From Clostridia bacterium (GTDB taxonomy: Bacteria; Bacillota; Clostridia; Christensenellales; Aristaeellaceae), in assembly GCA_024404275.1 (NCBI GenBank), contig JAKSQG010000038.1, positions 1 through 11,780 on the forward strand: DNA of 11,780 nucleotides, given 5' to 3'. The notes under the pieces were generated by a model. That model had not been told where the DNA came from, made no database searches, and worked only from the letters and a program-made list of their open reading frames with translations. The position numbers and the translations under genes were made by a program. This document shows, piece by piece, positions 1 through 6,262 of this stretch (the first letter of the stretch is position 1; each line of letters opens with the position of its first letter).

Positions 1-573
1 GGCAGGGCGGAAGCCGAAGAACCACACCAGAGCGATCAAAACCAGAAAGCCCAGAAAAGCACTGCCGCCGCTGCTCTTTTCCTCCGTGCGGCCCACGGCG
101 CCCGCGGCGTTGTTGGTTTTGCCGCTGCTCGCCGGGCCCTTCAGGGCGGATTCAATGCGGTTCAGCGCCGTTTTGACCGCGGAGCCGTAGTTGCCGTTGC
201 GCATGTCCCGGTCCATCGCGTCATAAATGCCCTCCAGCACGCTGTCGGGCAGCTTGCTCATGCACGTGCCGCTGGTGACCAGCGTGTAATTGCGCACATC
301 CATGGCAATGACCAGAATGACGTTGTTCTCCTTGAAGTGGTTGTAATCCACCAGGTCGGCGGCGTATTGACCGATCTCCATGCCGCGGCTGTCGTTGGTG
401 GTGGCGACCACGCAATCGATGTTGTAGTTGTTGGAAATGTTGTTGCACAGGGTGGTGATGCTGGAAAGCTCCGAGGCGGTAAACAGCTCTGCCTTATCCG
501 CCACGCGGTTTTCCGCAAGGGCGGGGCAGACCAGCAGCAGCATCACCAGACACAGGGTCAGAATGCGTTTCAT
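1..573 (-). CDS. TPM-domain secreted/membrane protein, copy 1 (C-terminus beyond window)
   Basis: The frame is open from an ATG at 573 to base 1, giving 191 codons with no stop, so the C-terminus is missing. An AAGGAG site lies just upstream. Residues 1-20 form a signal peptide ending ALA. Residues 22-143 form a TPM domain (TLP18.3/Psb32/MOLO-1 family) with the typical DRxAD-like opening (NRVADKAELF) and a central NVILVIAMD strand. A basic/polar linker and a hydrophobic segment (residues about 172-187) follow, suggesting a single membrane anchor with the TPM domain outside the cell. The protein aligns without gaps to the neighbouring TPM gene, sharing blocks such as IDCVVATTNDSRGM and SAVKTALNRIE, so the two are a tandem duplication. 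It is last in view of an operon, 17 nt after its paralogue. TPM domains have been linked to photosystem repair, phosphatase activity and membrane-complex assembly; the biochemical role here is unknown. Confidence 0.85.
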   Translation of the reverse strand, partial: MKRILTLCLVMLLLVCPALAENRVADKAELFTASELSSITTLCNNISNNYNIDCVVATTNDSRGMEIGQYAADLVDYNHFKENNVILVIAMDVRNYTLVTSGTCMSKLPDSVLEGIYDAMDRDMRNGNYGSAVKTALNRIESALKGPASSGKTNNAAGAVGRTEEKSSGGSAFLGFLVLIALVWFFGFRPA

Positions 574-590
574 GGGGTCTTCTCCTTTTG

Positions 591-1352
591 TCAGAAGCTG
601 CGTCCGCTGCCTCCGCCGCCGTGATGCGTGCCGGAGGAGCCGGTGAAGCCACCGCCGCCCGAAGAGGACTTCTGTTCGATACGGCGGCGCACCGTGGTGG
701 TGTACAGATAGATATCACGGGAAACGTTGAGGCGCACGCCGTCGGTATAATTGACCGCCTGCTCCTGACGGCGCATGGTGTTCATTTTGCCCTTCTGGAC
801 GGCTGCAATGATCCAGCCAATGATGAGCGCGACAGGCACGGCATACACCGCCGCCTTGCCGATGCGCTCGGTCACGGCTTCGCCATGATGCGGCAGAGCG
901 GCCTTATCGGGACCCATCTGCAGATAGCGTTCAATGCGGTTCAGGGCGGTTTTGACAGCGGAGGCATAGCGGCCGTTTTTCATGCTGCTTTCCATGGCGT
1001 CATAGATCTCTTCGAGGCGGTCATCGGACAGCGTGTATTCACAGCTGCCGGTGGTCACCGCCACATACTTGCGCTGATCCATGGCAATGACCAGGATCAC
1101 ATTGTCCTTTTTGAAGCCGTTGTAATCCACCAGGTCGGCGGCGTACATGCCGGCCGACATGCCGCGGCTGTCGTTGGTGGTGGCCACCACGCAGTCGATA
1201 TCATACTGCTCGCTGATGGTATCGCACAGCTGGGAAATGGTGCTCAGGTCACTCGGGCTGAACAGGTTGGCTTTATCCGCCACACGGTTCGTCGCCAGAG
1301 CGGAAGAAGCAAGCATCAAAAGACAAAGCAGTACCAAAACAAAACGTTTCAT
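591..1352 (-). CDS. TPM-domain membrane protein, copy 2 (YdjH-like)
   Basis: This 253-residue protein has a signal peptide (residues 1-20, ending SALA), a TPM domain (about 22-145), a transmembrane helix (about 165-187, rich in Ala/Val/Ile) and a C-terminal tail rich in Gly, Ser and His that ends GGGGSGRSF. The layout and length closely match the TPM protein YdjH of Bacillus subtilis and YgcG-type proteins. A Gly-rich end is common in that family. The gene starts 15 nt after the zinc-ribbon gene and lies 17 nt before the second TPM copy, so the three are probably co-transcribed. TPM domains fold like a thioredoxin-like alpha/beta sandwich and are usually extracytoplasmic. No catalytic activity can be assigned. 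The stop codon is TGA. Confidence 0.88.
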   Translation of the reverse strand: MKRFVLVLLCLLMLASSALATNRVADKANLFSPSDLSTISQLCDTISEQYDIDCVVATTNDSRGMSAGMYAADLVDYNGFKKDNVILVIAMDQRKYVAVTTGSCEYTLSDDRLEEIYDAMESSMKNGRYASAVKTALNRIERYLQMGPDKAALPHHGEAVTERIGKAAVYAVPVALIIGWIIAAVQKGKMNTMRRQEQAVNYTDGVRLNVSRDIYLYTTTVRRRIEQKSSSGGGGFTGSSGTHHGGGGSGRSF

Positions 1353-1367
1353 TCTCTTTGCCCCTCC

Positions 1368-2444
1368 TCAGCGGAAAAGATAGATGAGGGCGGCCACAAC
1401 CGCCTCACAGATGCCGGCATATTCCAGCACGGACAGCAGGTACTTCTTTTTATCCACCGGCAGCGTGCCCACCACCTTGCCCGTCTGACCGTTGACGGCA
1501 AAGGGGTAGCTTTCGCCGTTGTAGCGCACGGTCAGCAGCCACACGGGCATCAGGGCATAACGGACACGGCCGCTGTGCACCGACACACGGTTCGATACTT
1601 CGGTCACCGTGGCGTAGCCGATGACGGTATCCCGCAGCGCCTTTTTGGCGGAGGTGGTCACGCGCTCGCTGGCGCGGGGGGCGCAGCTTTCCACCGTTTC
1701 ATCCTTGCAGTCCGCCTGATAGCCGGCAAAATAACCGGGGTCAAAGGGGCGTTCGGCACTGTAATCAAAGGGCTCAATGGCCTCGGTCAGCACGTTGGCC
1801 ACGCGGCTGCAGGCATCCACCGGCACACGCTCAAAGCGCATATCGCCGGCACGCTCCACATAGAAGTGGTCGGTGTGGGTCTCCTCCCAGTTGCCGTGAC
1901 GGTGCGTGCGCACACGCGTGGTACGGTAGGAGGCACGGGCAAAGGTATCGGCGTCAAAGAGGTAATAGGGCACATACAGACCCGTGACCTCTTCCACGCG
2001 GCAGGAGCGGATAAAATCGGTCGGCAGCAGACGCTTTCTGCGGAAATGCACCCGCAGCTTGGCCTCGGCTTCCTCCCGGCTGACCGTGAAGGGAATGACC
2101 GAATCGGGGCGCAGACCGCCGGAGAAGCGCTCGCCCACCAGCAGGTTGTTGCCGCAGTACACACAGGTGGACGCTGCGGTGGAGGGCGCGGTCACGATGA
2201 CGGCGCCGCAGTTGGGGCAGGTATGCTCCTCCATCTGGGCGGATTCCTCCGCAGAGTAATCACCGGTGGGGGCAAAACGTTCCCACGCGAACTCCGATTC
2301 CACGCCGTCCTCGGCCATGGATTCGGTCAGCTGACGCATATCCTCTTCTTTATATTCATAGCCGCAGCCGGAGCATTTGAGGCCATCGCCGTTCCACAAA
2401 AGCGGCGCGCTGCAGGCCGGGCACTGATAGGTCTGAACAGACAT
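1368..2444 (-). CDS. Double zinc-ribbon protein with C-terminal membrane anchor (YdjG-like)
   Basis: Start chosen at the ATG at 2444 (MSVQTYQCPAC), because a perfect AAGGAGGTT lies 6 nt upstream; a further-upstream in-frame ATG would put that site inside the gene. The 358-residue product carries two N-terminal CxxC-CxxC zinc ribbons of TFIIB/rubredoxin type: C8, C11, C24, C27 and C76, C79, C94, C97. A long alpha/beta middle region follows, and the last 25 residues are hydrophobic (about 334-358), giving a C-tail membrane anchor with the zinc ribbons in the cytoplasm. Such proteins are often annotated as TFIIB-type zinc-ribbon or PriA-like, but there is no helicase domain. B. subtilis YdjG has the same design and works with YdjH (TPM) and PspA at the membrane. 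It is first in a three-gene operon with its own promoter. Function in membrane stress is inference from this arrangement. Confidence 0.85.
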   Translation of the reverse strand: MSVQTYQCPACSAPLLWNGDGLKCSGCGYEYKEEDMRQLTESMAEDGVESEFAWERFAPTGDYSAEESAQMEEHTCPNCGAVIVTAPSTAASTCVYCGNNLLVGERFSGGLRPDSVIPFTVSREEAEAKLRVHFRRKRLLPTDFIRSCRVEEVTGLYVPYYLFDADTFARASYRTTRVRTHRHGNWEETHTDHFYVERAGDMRFERVPVDACSRVANVLTEAIEPFDYSAERPFDPGYFAGYQADCKDETVESCAPRASERVTTSAKKALRDTVIGYATVTEVSNRVSVHSGRVRYALMPVWLLTVRYNGESYPFAVNGQTGKVVGTLPVDKKKYLLSVLEYAGICEAVVAALIYLFR

Positions 2445-2450
2445 ACAAAA

Positions 2451-2459
2451 AACCTCCTT
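2451..2459 (-). promoter_or_regulatory. Ribosome binding site deciding the zinc-ribbon gene start
   Basis: The minus strand reads AAGGAGGTT, fully complementary to the 16S rRNA 3' end, 6 nt before the ATG at 2444. It rules out the longer open frame that begins at 2504, in which this site would be coding. Confidence 0.8.
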
Positions 2460-2472
2460 GTGTATTGGGCTT

Positions 2473-2501
2473 ATCATACCATAAAACCATGCATTGGACA
2501 A
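2473..2501 (-). promoter_or_regulatory. Sigma-A-type promoter of the zinc-ribbon/TPM operon
   Basis: The minus strand has TTGTCC (2496-2501) and TATGAT (2473-2478) separated by exactly 17 bp. Transcription would begin around 2466, giving a leader of about 20 nt that carries the ribosome binding site. The -35 box sits immediately next to the U-tract of the upstream SPFH terminator, so the operon is separately promoted. Match is 4/6 and 5/6 to consensus. Confidence 0.55.
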
Positions 2502-2502
2502 C

Positions 2503-2532
2503 AAAAAATGCCGGAGGTTTTTGCCTCCGGCA
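2503..2532 (-). terminator. Rho-independent terminator after the SPFH gene
   Basis: On the minus strand a perfect 9-bp stem (TGCCGGAGG with CCTCCGGCA) with a 6-nt loop is followed by six T residues. It starts 12 nt past the SPFH stop codon. Confidence 0.92.
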
Positions 2533-2544
2533 AAATGTTTGGGC

Positions 2545-3429
2545 TTACTTGCCCATGTCGAGGATGGGCAGCATCGTGCTTCCCTCGCCCGCCATGTAGG
2601 TGGGCAGCTTGCCGTCCCAGCGCTGCGCGTAATAATACTGCACCAGCTCCGGAGTCAGGGATTCATTCAGCTTGCGGTTCATTTCGGCTTCACGCTCACC
2701 GGCGTACTGTGCGGCTTCCGCCTGAATGCGGGCCACGTCGGCATCCGCCTGCGCCTGAATACGCTGACGCTCTGCCGCCTGCTGCGCTTCCATGGTGGCC
2801 TGCGCCTGCTCGATCTCCGCCTTCAGTTTGCTCTGCTGGGCGACCTGCTTGGCTTCGACCGCGTCGGTGAAGGCATCGGCAAAGTCGATGTCCTCGATGG
2901 ACACGCTGATGATGTTGATGCCGTACACGTTCATCTCGTTCTTGAGGTTGTCACGCACCTGAATGGAAAGCTGCTCGCGGGAGGAGATCAGCTCCTCCGC
3001 CGTGTACTTGGAGAACACTGCCTTCATGTTTTCCATCAGACGGGGATAGACCAGCGTGCCGAAGTAGGAGACGCCTACATCCTTGAACAGGTTCATGGCG
3101 GTGGTCTTGTTGATGTTGTAGTTGACCGAGCCGCGGACATTGACCTGCTGGATATCGCTGGAGAAGGCCTCGGTGGCAAAGGTGTTCTTCTGCTCGCGGT
3201 TATCCATGTTGATGACCTGCTGGAAGGGGCTCTTGAGATGGAAGCCGGCGTCCAAAGTGTAATCCGCCACACGACCGAAGGTGGTCAGGATGCCGGTATA
3301 GCCGGTAGGCACCACAGCGGTGCAGGCTGTGCCCAGCACGACGAGCAGGATCACCGCAAGGATGATCACCACCAGACGTACGGTGTTCTTCTTCTGACGG
3401 GCATTGACATTGAAATTGACATTGCTCAT
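2545..3429 (-). CDS. SPFH/Band-7 (prohibitin/stomatin-type) membrane protein
   Basis: The ATG at 3429 (MSNVNFNVNA) is chosen because AGGAGG lies 9 nt upstream and a promoter sits beyond it; the longer open frame extends back into the promoter region. The product has 294 residues. Residues about 17-36 form one transmembrane helix (VRLVVIILAVILLVVLG). The SPFH domain follows, with the family pattern VPTGYTGILTTFGRV...AGFHLKSPF at its start and an LKNEMNVYGINIISVSIEDIDF strand-turn at its end. Residues about 185-250 are an Ala/Gln/Glu-rich coiled coil, and the last 30 or so include LTPELVQYYYAQRWDGKLP, typical of prohibitin-like bacterial proteins. SPFH proteins form ring- or cage-like oligomers on the membrane and organise microdomains or proteases. 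It is a single-gene unit beside the zinc-ribbon/TPM operon, suggesting related membrane work. Partner protease not seen here. Stop is TAA. Confidence 0.93.
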   Translation of the reverse strand: MSNVNFNVNARQKKNTVRLVVIILAVILLVVLGTACTAVVPTGYTGILTTFGRVADYTLDAGFHLKSPFQQVINMDNREQKNTFATEAFSSDIQQVNVRGSVNYNINKTTAMNLFKDVGVSYFGTLVYPRLMENMKAVFSKYTAEELISSREQLSIQVRDNLKNEMNVYGINIISVSIEDIDFADAFTDAVEAKQVAQQSKLKAEIEQAQATMEAQQAAERQRIQAQADADVARIQAEAAQYAGEREAEMNRKLNESLTPELVQYYYAQRWDGKLPTYMAGEGSTMLPILDMGK

Positions 3430-3456
3430 GGTTTCGTACCTCCTGTTGATGGCATG

Positions 3457-3485
3457 AGTATAGCCGAACATCCCCCGTTCTGCAA
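3457..3485 (-). promoter_or_regulatory. Promoter of the SPFH gene
   Basis: The minus strand has TTGCAG (3480-3485) and TATACT (3457-3462) with a 17-bp spacer, placing the start of transcription about 20 nt before the ATG at 3429, just before the AGGAGG site. Matches are 4/6 and 5/6 to consensus. Confidence 0.6.
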
Positions 3486-3540
3486 GGGCTTTTGCACGAA
3501 AACCGCCTGCGGCGTGCTCCAACACCGTATTTTGACGCAC

Positions 3541-3566
3541 AAAAAAACCGCCCCTTGCAGGAGCGG
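3541..3566 (-). terminator. Rho-independent terminator after rpmB
   Basis: On the minus strand, CCGCTCC and GGGGCGG form a 7-bp stem (one G-U pair) around a 5-nt loop, followed by seven T residues. It starts 15 nt past the rpmB stop codon. Confidence 0.9.
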
Positions 3567-3581
3567 ATTTTTACCGGCCAA

Positions 3582-3791
3582 TCACTCGGCGCTGGCAGCA
3601 GAGATCGCGCGAACGACTTTGCCGCTGCGCAGGCAGCGGGTGCAAACGTTCAGATGCGTAGGACGGCCCTCCACCAGCACACGGACGCGCTGAATGTTGG
3701 GGGCGTACATACGACCGGTCTTGTTTTCAGCATGGCTGACACGGTTGCCGTTCATCTGGCCCTTGCTGCACACTTCACAATACTTACCCAT
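3582..3791 (-). CDS. rpmB: 50S ribosomal protein L28 (bL28), zinc-binding form
   Basis: The 69-residue product has the classical L28 sequence: CEVCSKGQMNGNRVSHAENK near the start, then RVRVLVEGRP and CTRCLRSGKVVRA. Start is the ATG at 3791 (MGKYCEVC), with GGGAGGT 9 nt upstream; longer open frames run into the promoter. It carries two CxxC pairs, C5/C8 and C50/C53, which is the zinc-binding C+ form of bL28 seen in many Firmicutes, as opposed to the cysteine-free form often induced in zinc starvation. The protein binds 23S rRNA in the large subunit. The gene is monocistronic, with its own promoter and terminator. Stop is TGA. Confidence 0.97.
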   Translation of the reverse strand: MGKYCEVCSKGQMNGNRVSHAENKTGRMYAPNIQRVRVLVEGRPTHLNVCTRCLRSGKVVRAISAASAE

Positions 3792-3871
3792 TTGATTTAC
3801 ACCTCCCTGTCGGAGATTGCCTTGGTCACGCGGACGATGCCGCGGTACAGCCTCTATATGACAGCTTTTAC

Positions 3872-3900
3872 ATTCTACCATACTTAAACGCCTTTTGCAA
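3872..3900 (-). promoter_or_regulatory. Promoter of rpmB
   Basis: The minus strand has TTGCAA (3895-3900) and TAGAAT (3872-3877) with a 17-bp spacer. The predicted transcript has an untranslated leader of about 75 nt before the rpmB ATG, long enough for regulation, though no clear structure was recognised in it. Confidence 0.6.
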
Positions 3901-3928
3901 GGGTTTGAGGGAAAAAAATCCGTACGGG

Positions 3929-4390
3929 TCAAAAAAACTCCTCGTCCTCTTCGTTTTCGGGGCTTGTTCCCGGCCCTTCCGGACGGGGAAGGATCATGCC
4001 GGAGGGGTCTGACACCTCCACGGGGTCACTGTAAGCCACGCTGCGGCCGTGACCGGAAAAGCTGACCGCCTCGATCTGATACACGCCCGCGGGCACCGGC
4101 ACGCCCTCGCCATCCTTGCCATCCCAGTAGGATACGGTGTAGCTTTCATCGCCCAGCGGCCTTGTCGGGGCAGCCGTCAGCAGACGGCGCACCGCCGTTC
4201 CATCAATGTCCCGCACGGTCACGGTCAGCGTGCAGGGGGAGCCATAGGTGATGGTGATGGGCAGCTCCCGCCCCTGATAGGCCGAATACACCGGCGCGCA
4301 GCCCACGTTGAGCGGCATGGCATCCTTCTGTCCGTACACGGTGATCAGCCGCGTGCCGGCGATCATGACATGCCGTCCTTCCCTCACCAC
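3929..4390 (-). CDS. FlgD-like Ig-domain segment, downstream of two in-frame TAG codons
   Basis: This open stretch begins at a GTG at 4390 only formally. Neither this GTG nor the ATG at 4366 has a convincing ribosome binding site, so independent translation is not supported; it reads best as the C-terminal part of the caspase-like gene upstream in the same frame. The translated segment contains a FlgD-type Ig-like domain: strand TLTVTVRDIDGTAVRRLL, then SYWDGKDGEGVPVPAGVYQIEA, which is the hallmark WDGxDxxGxxVPxGxY motif. The last 30 residues are Pro/Gly then acidic (ENEEDEEFF). FlgD-like Ig domains occur at the C-termini of many secreted proteins. It ends in TGA at 3929. If the gene is decaying, this is dead coding sequence; if TAG is read through, it is the extracellular C-terminal domain of a 503-residue protein. 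Confidence 0.6.
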   Translation of the reverse strand: MVREGRHVMIAGTRLITVYGQKDAMPLNVGCAPVYSAYQGRELPITITYGSPCTLTVTVRDIDGTAVRRLLTAAPTRPLGDESYTVSYWDGKDGEGVPVPAGVYQIEAVSFSGHGRSVAYSDPVEVSDPSGMILPRPEGPGTSPENEEDEEFF

Positions 4391-4672
4391 GATCTGCAGC
4401 AGCAGGTAGCCGCCGTCCGTCAGGTCGGTATCCGCCAGGCTCAGCCGGCGCTATTTGCGTCCCGGGCGCAGGAGCCCGCCGCCGTTTTCCTCATCGTACA
4501 GCACCTTGGCGGCGTCAAAACGCCACTGCCCCGCACGAAAGCTGACCAGCTGGTATTCCACGCGGGCCGGCCGGTAGAGCGTATAGCCAAAGCACAGCGC
4601 TTGCCCTGCTCCGGTCACCACCGCCGAATCCAGCGTGATATCCCCCAGCGGCCTTTCGCGGCTGAGTTTCTC

Positions 4673-5440
4673 CTACGGCTCATACTGATAAAGAACAAAG
4701 TCGTCCTCCTGCGGATAGCACTGCACCGTGGAAGCGCCGTGAGATTCCAATAGTCCCCGGCTGGCCTCGGTCAGGGTGACCTGTCCATCCATATCAATGT
4801 CAAAGGTGCGGTCTGCGAGCCCTGCGCACAATTCGCTGGCAAAATAGCTGCCGCCCGCCGAACCCGTCAGATCATTCCAAAGGAGGCTGTCCTCCCCCGC
4901 CGAAGCCGAGGTGAGCACCTTGTAATTGTCGCCGTGAAAAAAATTCTGCCCGCCTTCCTTGAGCCCCTTGCCGATAAAGGCGCCGCCGTTGCAGGCGTCC
5001 AGCAGGATCACGCAGGTCCCCTTGATGCCGTCCGTCATCAGCCGCAGCTGCGCCGGGCGCAGTTCCTCCTCCGTTTGTCCATCGGACAGGATCAGTGAAG
5101 GCTGTCCCGTCACGCGGTCCATCTGACCGTGGGTGCAGATATAGATCAGGCTGATATCGCCCTCCTCGGCCCCGGAAAAGGTCTCCCGTGTCAGGCGGGA
5201 CAATTCCGCCACGCCGCCCACACCGCTGTCGGCGGTCACGATCAGGTCAAAGATGCGGCTGTCGCTCTGCAGCAGAAGACCGATCCTCTCCACGTTGAGC
5301 CGTGCCACCGGTTCGGTCACGTCATAGCTCAAAAACCGGTCGCAGCCGACCAGCAGGGCACGCAGCTTTCCCTCGCCGTGCGCGGCAGCGCAAAACAAAA
5401 GAAGGCAGAAAACAAAAAGCGCGCACAGGCTCTTTTTCAT
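4673..5440 (-). CDS. Secreted caspase-like (C14/metacaspase-type) peptidase domain protein
   Basis: Start is the ATG at 5440, with AAAGGAGG 6 nt upstream. Residues 1-20 or so form a signal peptide (KKSLCALFVFCLLLFCAAA). The caspase fold opens with KLRALLVGCDRF. The catalytic dyad is visible: H104 in YICTHGQ and C150 in LLDACNGGAF, the DxCxxG/S motif. Near the end, residues 214-225 (DIDMDGQVTLTE) match all ligand positions of a 12-residue EF-hand calcium loop, a feature found after the caspase core in several bacterial relatives. At 255 residues to the first TAG the caspase core is complete, so a stop here would still leave a plausible enzyme lacking C-terminal domains. Substrate is unknown; caspase-like enzymes cut after basic or acidic residues. 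It follows a GlsB-like gene by 27 nt and probably shares its promoter. Confidence 0.82.
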   Translation of the reverse strand: MKKSLCALFVFCLLLFCAAAHGEGKLRALLVGCDRFLSYDVTEPVARLNVERIGLLLQSDSRIFDLIVTADSGVGGVAELSRLTRETFSGAEEGDISLIYICTHGQMDRVTGQPSLILSDGQTEEELRPAQLRLMTDGIKGTCVILLDACNGGAFIGKGLKEGGQNFFHGDNYKVLTSASAGEDSLLWNDLTGSAGGSYFASELCAGLADRTFDIDMDGQVTLTEASRGLLESHGASTVQCYPQEDDFVLYQYEP

Positions 5441-5467
5441 CTTCTGCCTCCTTTGCTGCAAGTGATG

Positions 5468-5728
5468 TTATTTGATCTTGATCAGGGGAATGATCTTGCG
5501 GGCCCCCCAGATGACCAGACAGGCACCGGCCACGGAAATGACCAGTCCCGCCACCGAGTTCCAGCTGCGGATGCCCACCAGATGGGCGATCAGGCTTCCC
5601 ACCAGGCCGCCGGCCCAGCCCAACAGCACGGTCCACAACAGGGGCAATTCGGTTTTCATGATGCGTGCCGCGGCAAAGCCGGCCAGCGTCCACAGGGCAA
5701 TGCGTACCAGGATCCAGAAAACTGCCAT
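5468..5728 (-). CDS. Small GlsB/YeaQ/YmgE-family membrane protein
   Basis: The product is about 86 residues with three hydrophobic helices: residues 3-18, 27-50 and 59-78 in rough terms. It shows the family layout, with GFAAARIM near the first loop, LLGWAGGLVGSLIAHLVG in the glycine-rich second helix and a final helix ending in basic residues (KIIPLIKIK). These proteins (also called transglycosylase-associated, without enzymatic proof) are stress-induced integral membrane proteins in many bacteria. Two start codons compete: the ATG at 5734 lies only 2 nt from AAGGAGG, while the ATG at 5728 lies 8 nt away, so 5728 is preferred. It heads the transcription unit that continues into the caspase-like gene, driven by a strong promoter divergent from the tRNA promoter. 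Stop is TAA. Confidence 0.85.
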   Translation of the reverse strand: MAVFWILVRIALWTLAGFAAARIMKTELPLLWTVLLGWAGGLVGSLIAHLVGIRSWNSVAGLVISVAGACLVIWGARKIIPLIKIK

Positions 5729-5754
5729 GTTCATATCCTCCTTATTTTACAACC

Positions 5755-5782
5755 ATTATAGCATAAACCATGTTTTTTGCAA
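5755..5782 (-). promoter_or_regulatory. Promoter of the GlsB-like/caspase-like unit
   Basis: The minus strand has TTGCAA (5777-5782) and a perfect TATAAT (5755-5760) with a 16-bp spacer. It points away from the tRNA promoter at 5810-5838, with 27 bp between the two -35 boxes. Confidence 0.65.
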
Positions 5783-5809
5783 CTCTTCAAAAAAATCGCA
5801 AAAAAACTG

Positions 5810-5838
5810 TTGACAAAAGCGAAAGAAGGCTGTATAAT
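5810..5838 (+). promoter_or_regulatory. Consensus promoter of the tRNA cluster
   Basis: TTGACA (5810-5815) and TATAAT (5833-5838) are both perfect and separated by 17 bp, the strongest promoter in the window, as expected for stable RNA. Transcription should start near 5845, leaving a pre-tRNA leader of about 47 nt before the first tRNA. Confidence 0.93.
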
Positions 5839-5891
5839 TCTTAATCGTCAGCAGGGATGAGTTCCCCAAGACAATCCCCGGAACACAGCAT

Positions 5892-5968
5892 GCGCCTGTA
5901 GCTCAGTTGGATAGAGCAACGGCCTTCTAAGCCGTGGGCCAGGGGTTCGAATCCCTTCAGGCGCGCCA
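5892..5968 (+). tRNA. tRNA-Arg(TCT)
   Basis: Full cloverleaf with acceptor GCGCCTG/CAGGCGC, anticodon stem ACGGC/GCCGT around loop CTTCTAA (anticodon TCT), T-loop TTCGAAT and encoded CCA. It is first in the eight-tRNA transcript and reads AGA/AGG. Confidence 0.96.
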
Positions 5969-5974
5969 ACCCAT

Positions 5975-6051
5975 GGTGGGTGTAGTTCAGTGGTTAGAGC
6001 GCCAGATTGTGGCTCTGGAAATCGTGGGTTCGACTCCCACCACCCACCCCA
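5975..6051 (+). tRNA. tRNA-His(GTG)
   Basis: Acceptor GTGGGTG/CACCCAC, anticodon stem CCAGA/TCTGG around loop TTGTGGC (anticodon GTG), encoded CCA. The extra G at 5975 faces the discriminator C at 6048, the G-1:C73 pair that marks histidine tRNA. Confidence 0.96.
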
Positions 6052-6087
6052 TTTTACCCCCTCCGGATTGGCAAACCTCATCAATGT

Positions 6088-6162
6088 AGGGGTGTAGCCA
6101 AGCGGTAAGGCAAGGGACTTTGACTCCCTGATTCGTAGGTTCGATCCCTGCCACCCCTGCCA
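6088..6162 (+). tRNA. tRNA-Gln(TTG)
   Basis: Acceptor AGGGGTG/CACCCCT, anticodon stem AGGGA/TCCCT around loop CTTTGAC (anticodon TTG), T-arm GTAGG TTCGATC CCTGC, encoded CCA. It reads CAA and by wobble CAG, but not the amber codon UAG under normal pairing. Confidence 0.95.
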
Positions 6163-6165
6163 GAT

Positions 6166-6241
6166 GACCCATTAGCTCAGGTGGTAGAGCACTTGACTTT
6201 TAATCAAGGTGTCCGGAGTTCGAGTCTCCGATGGGTCACCA
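6166..6241 (+). tRNA. tRNA-Lys(TTT)
   Basis: Acceptor GACCCAT/ATGGGTC, anticodon stem CTTGA/TCAAG around loop CTTTTAA (anticodon TTT), T-arm CGGAG TTCGAGT CTCCG, encoded CCA. It lies only 3 nt after tRNA-Gln. Confidence 0.97.
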
Positions 6242-6262
6242 CCCTTCGGGGGGAACAGTCAC

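Larger units (their letters stand above)
3929..5440 (-). other. Continuous 504-codon frame broken only by two in-frame TAG codons
   Basis: From the ATG at 5440 to the TGA at 3929 the same frame stays open except at codon 256 (TAG, 4673-4675) and codon 330 (TAG, 4451-4453). The 73 codons between the two TAGs encode protein-like sequence (GDITLDSAVVTGAG, ARVEYQLVSFRAGQWRFDAA), and codon use stays GC-rich at third positions throughout. There are no frameshifts and no TAA or TGA before the end. Read as one protein it is: signal peptide, caspase-like domain, EF-hand-type loop, a beta-rich middle region and a FlgD-like Ig domain. CAG, AAG or GAG could each have mutated to TAG by one step. Whether it is a pseudogene, a readthrough gene or a recoded gene cannot be settled here. 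Confidence 0.7.

Noticed and set aside
588..2870. A 760-codon open frame on the plus strand opposite the TPM and zinc-ribbon genes
   Set aside because: It is the His/Gly-rich complement of well-supported minus-strand genes in high-GC DNA; it has no family motifs and crosses gene boundaries and a promoter.
3912..3931. Possible terminator after the FlgD-like segment (CCGTACGG next to a T-run on the minus strand)
   Set aside because: The palindrome leaves no loop, so the usable stem is too short. Transcription may run into rpmB.
4366..4390. Independent start codons (GTG at 4390, ATG at 4366) for the FlgD-like segment
   Set aside because: Neither has a convincing ribosome binding site, while the frame is continuous with the caspase-like gene upstream.
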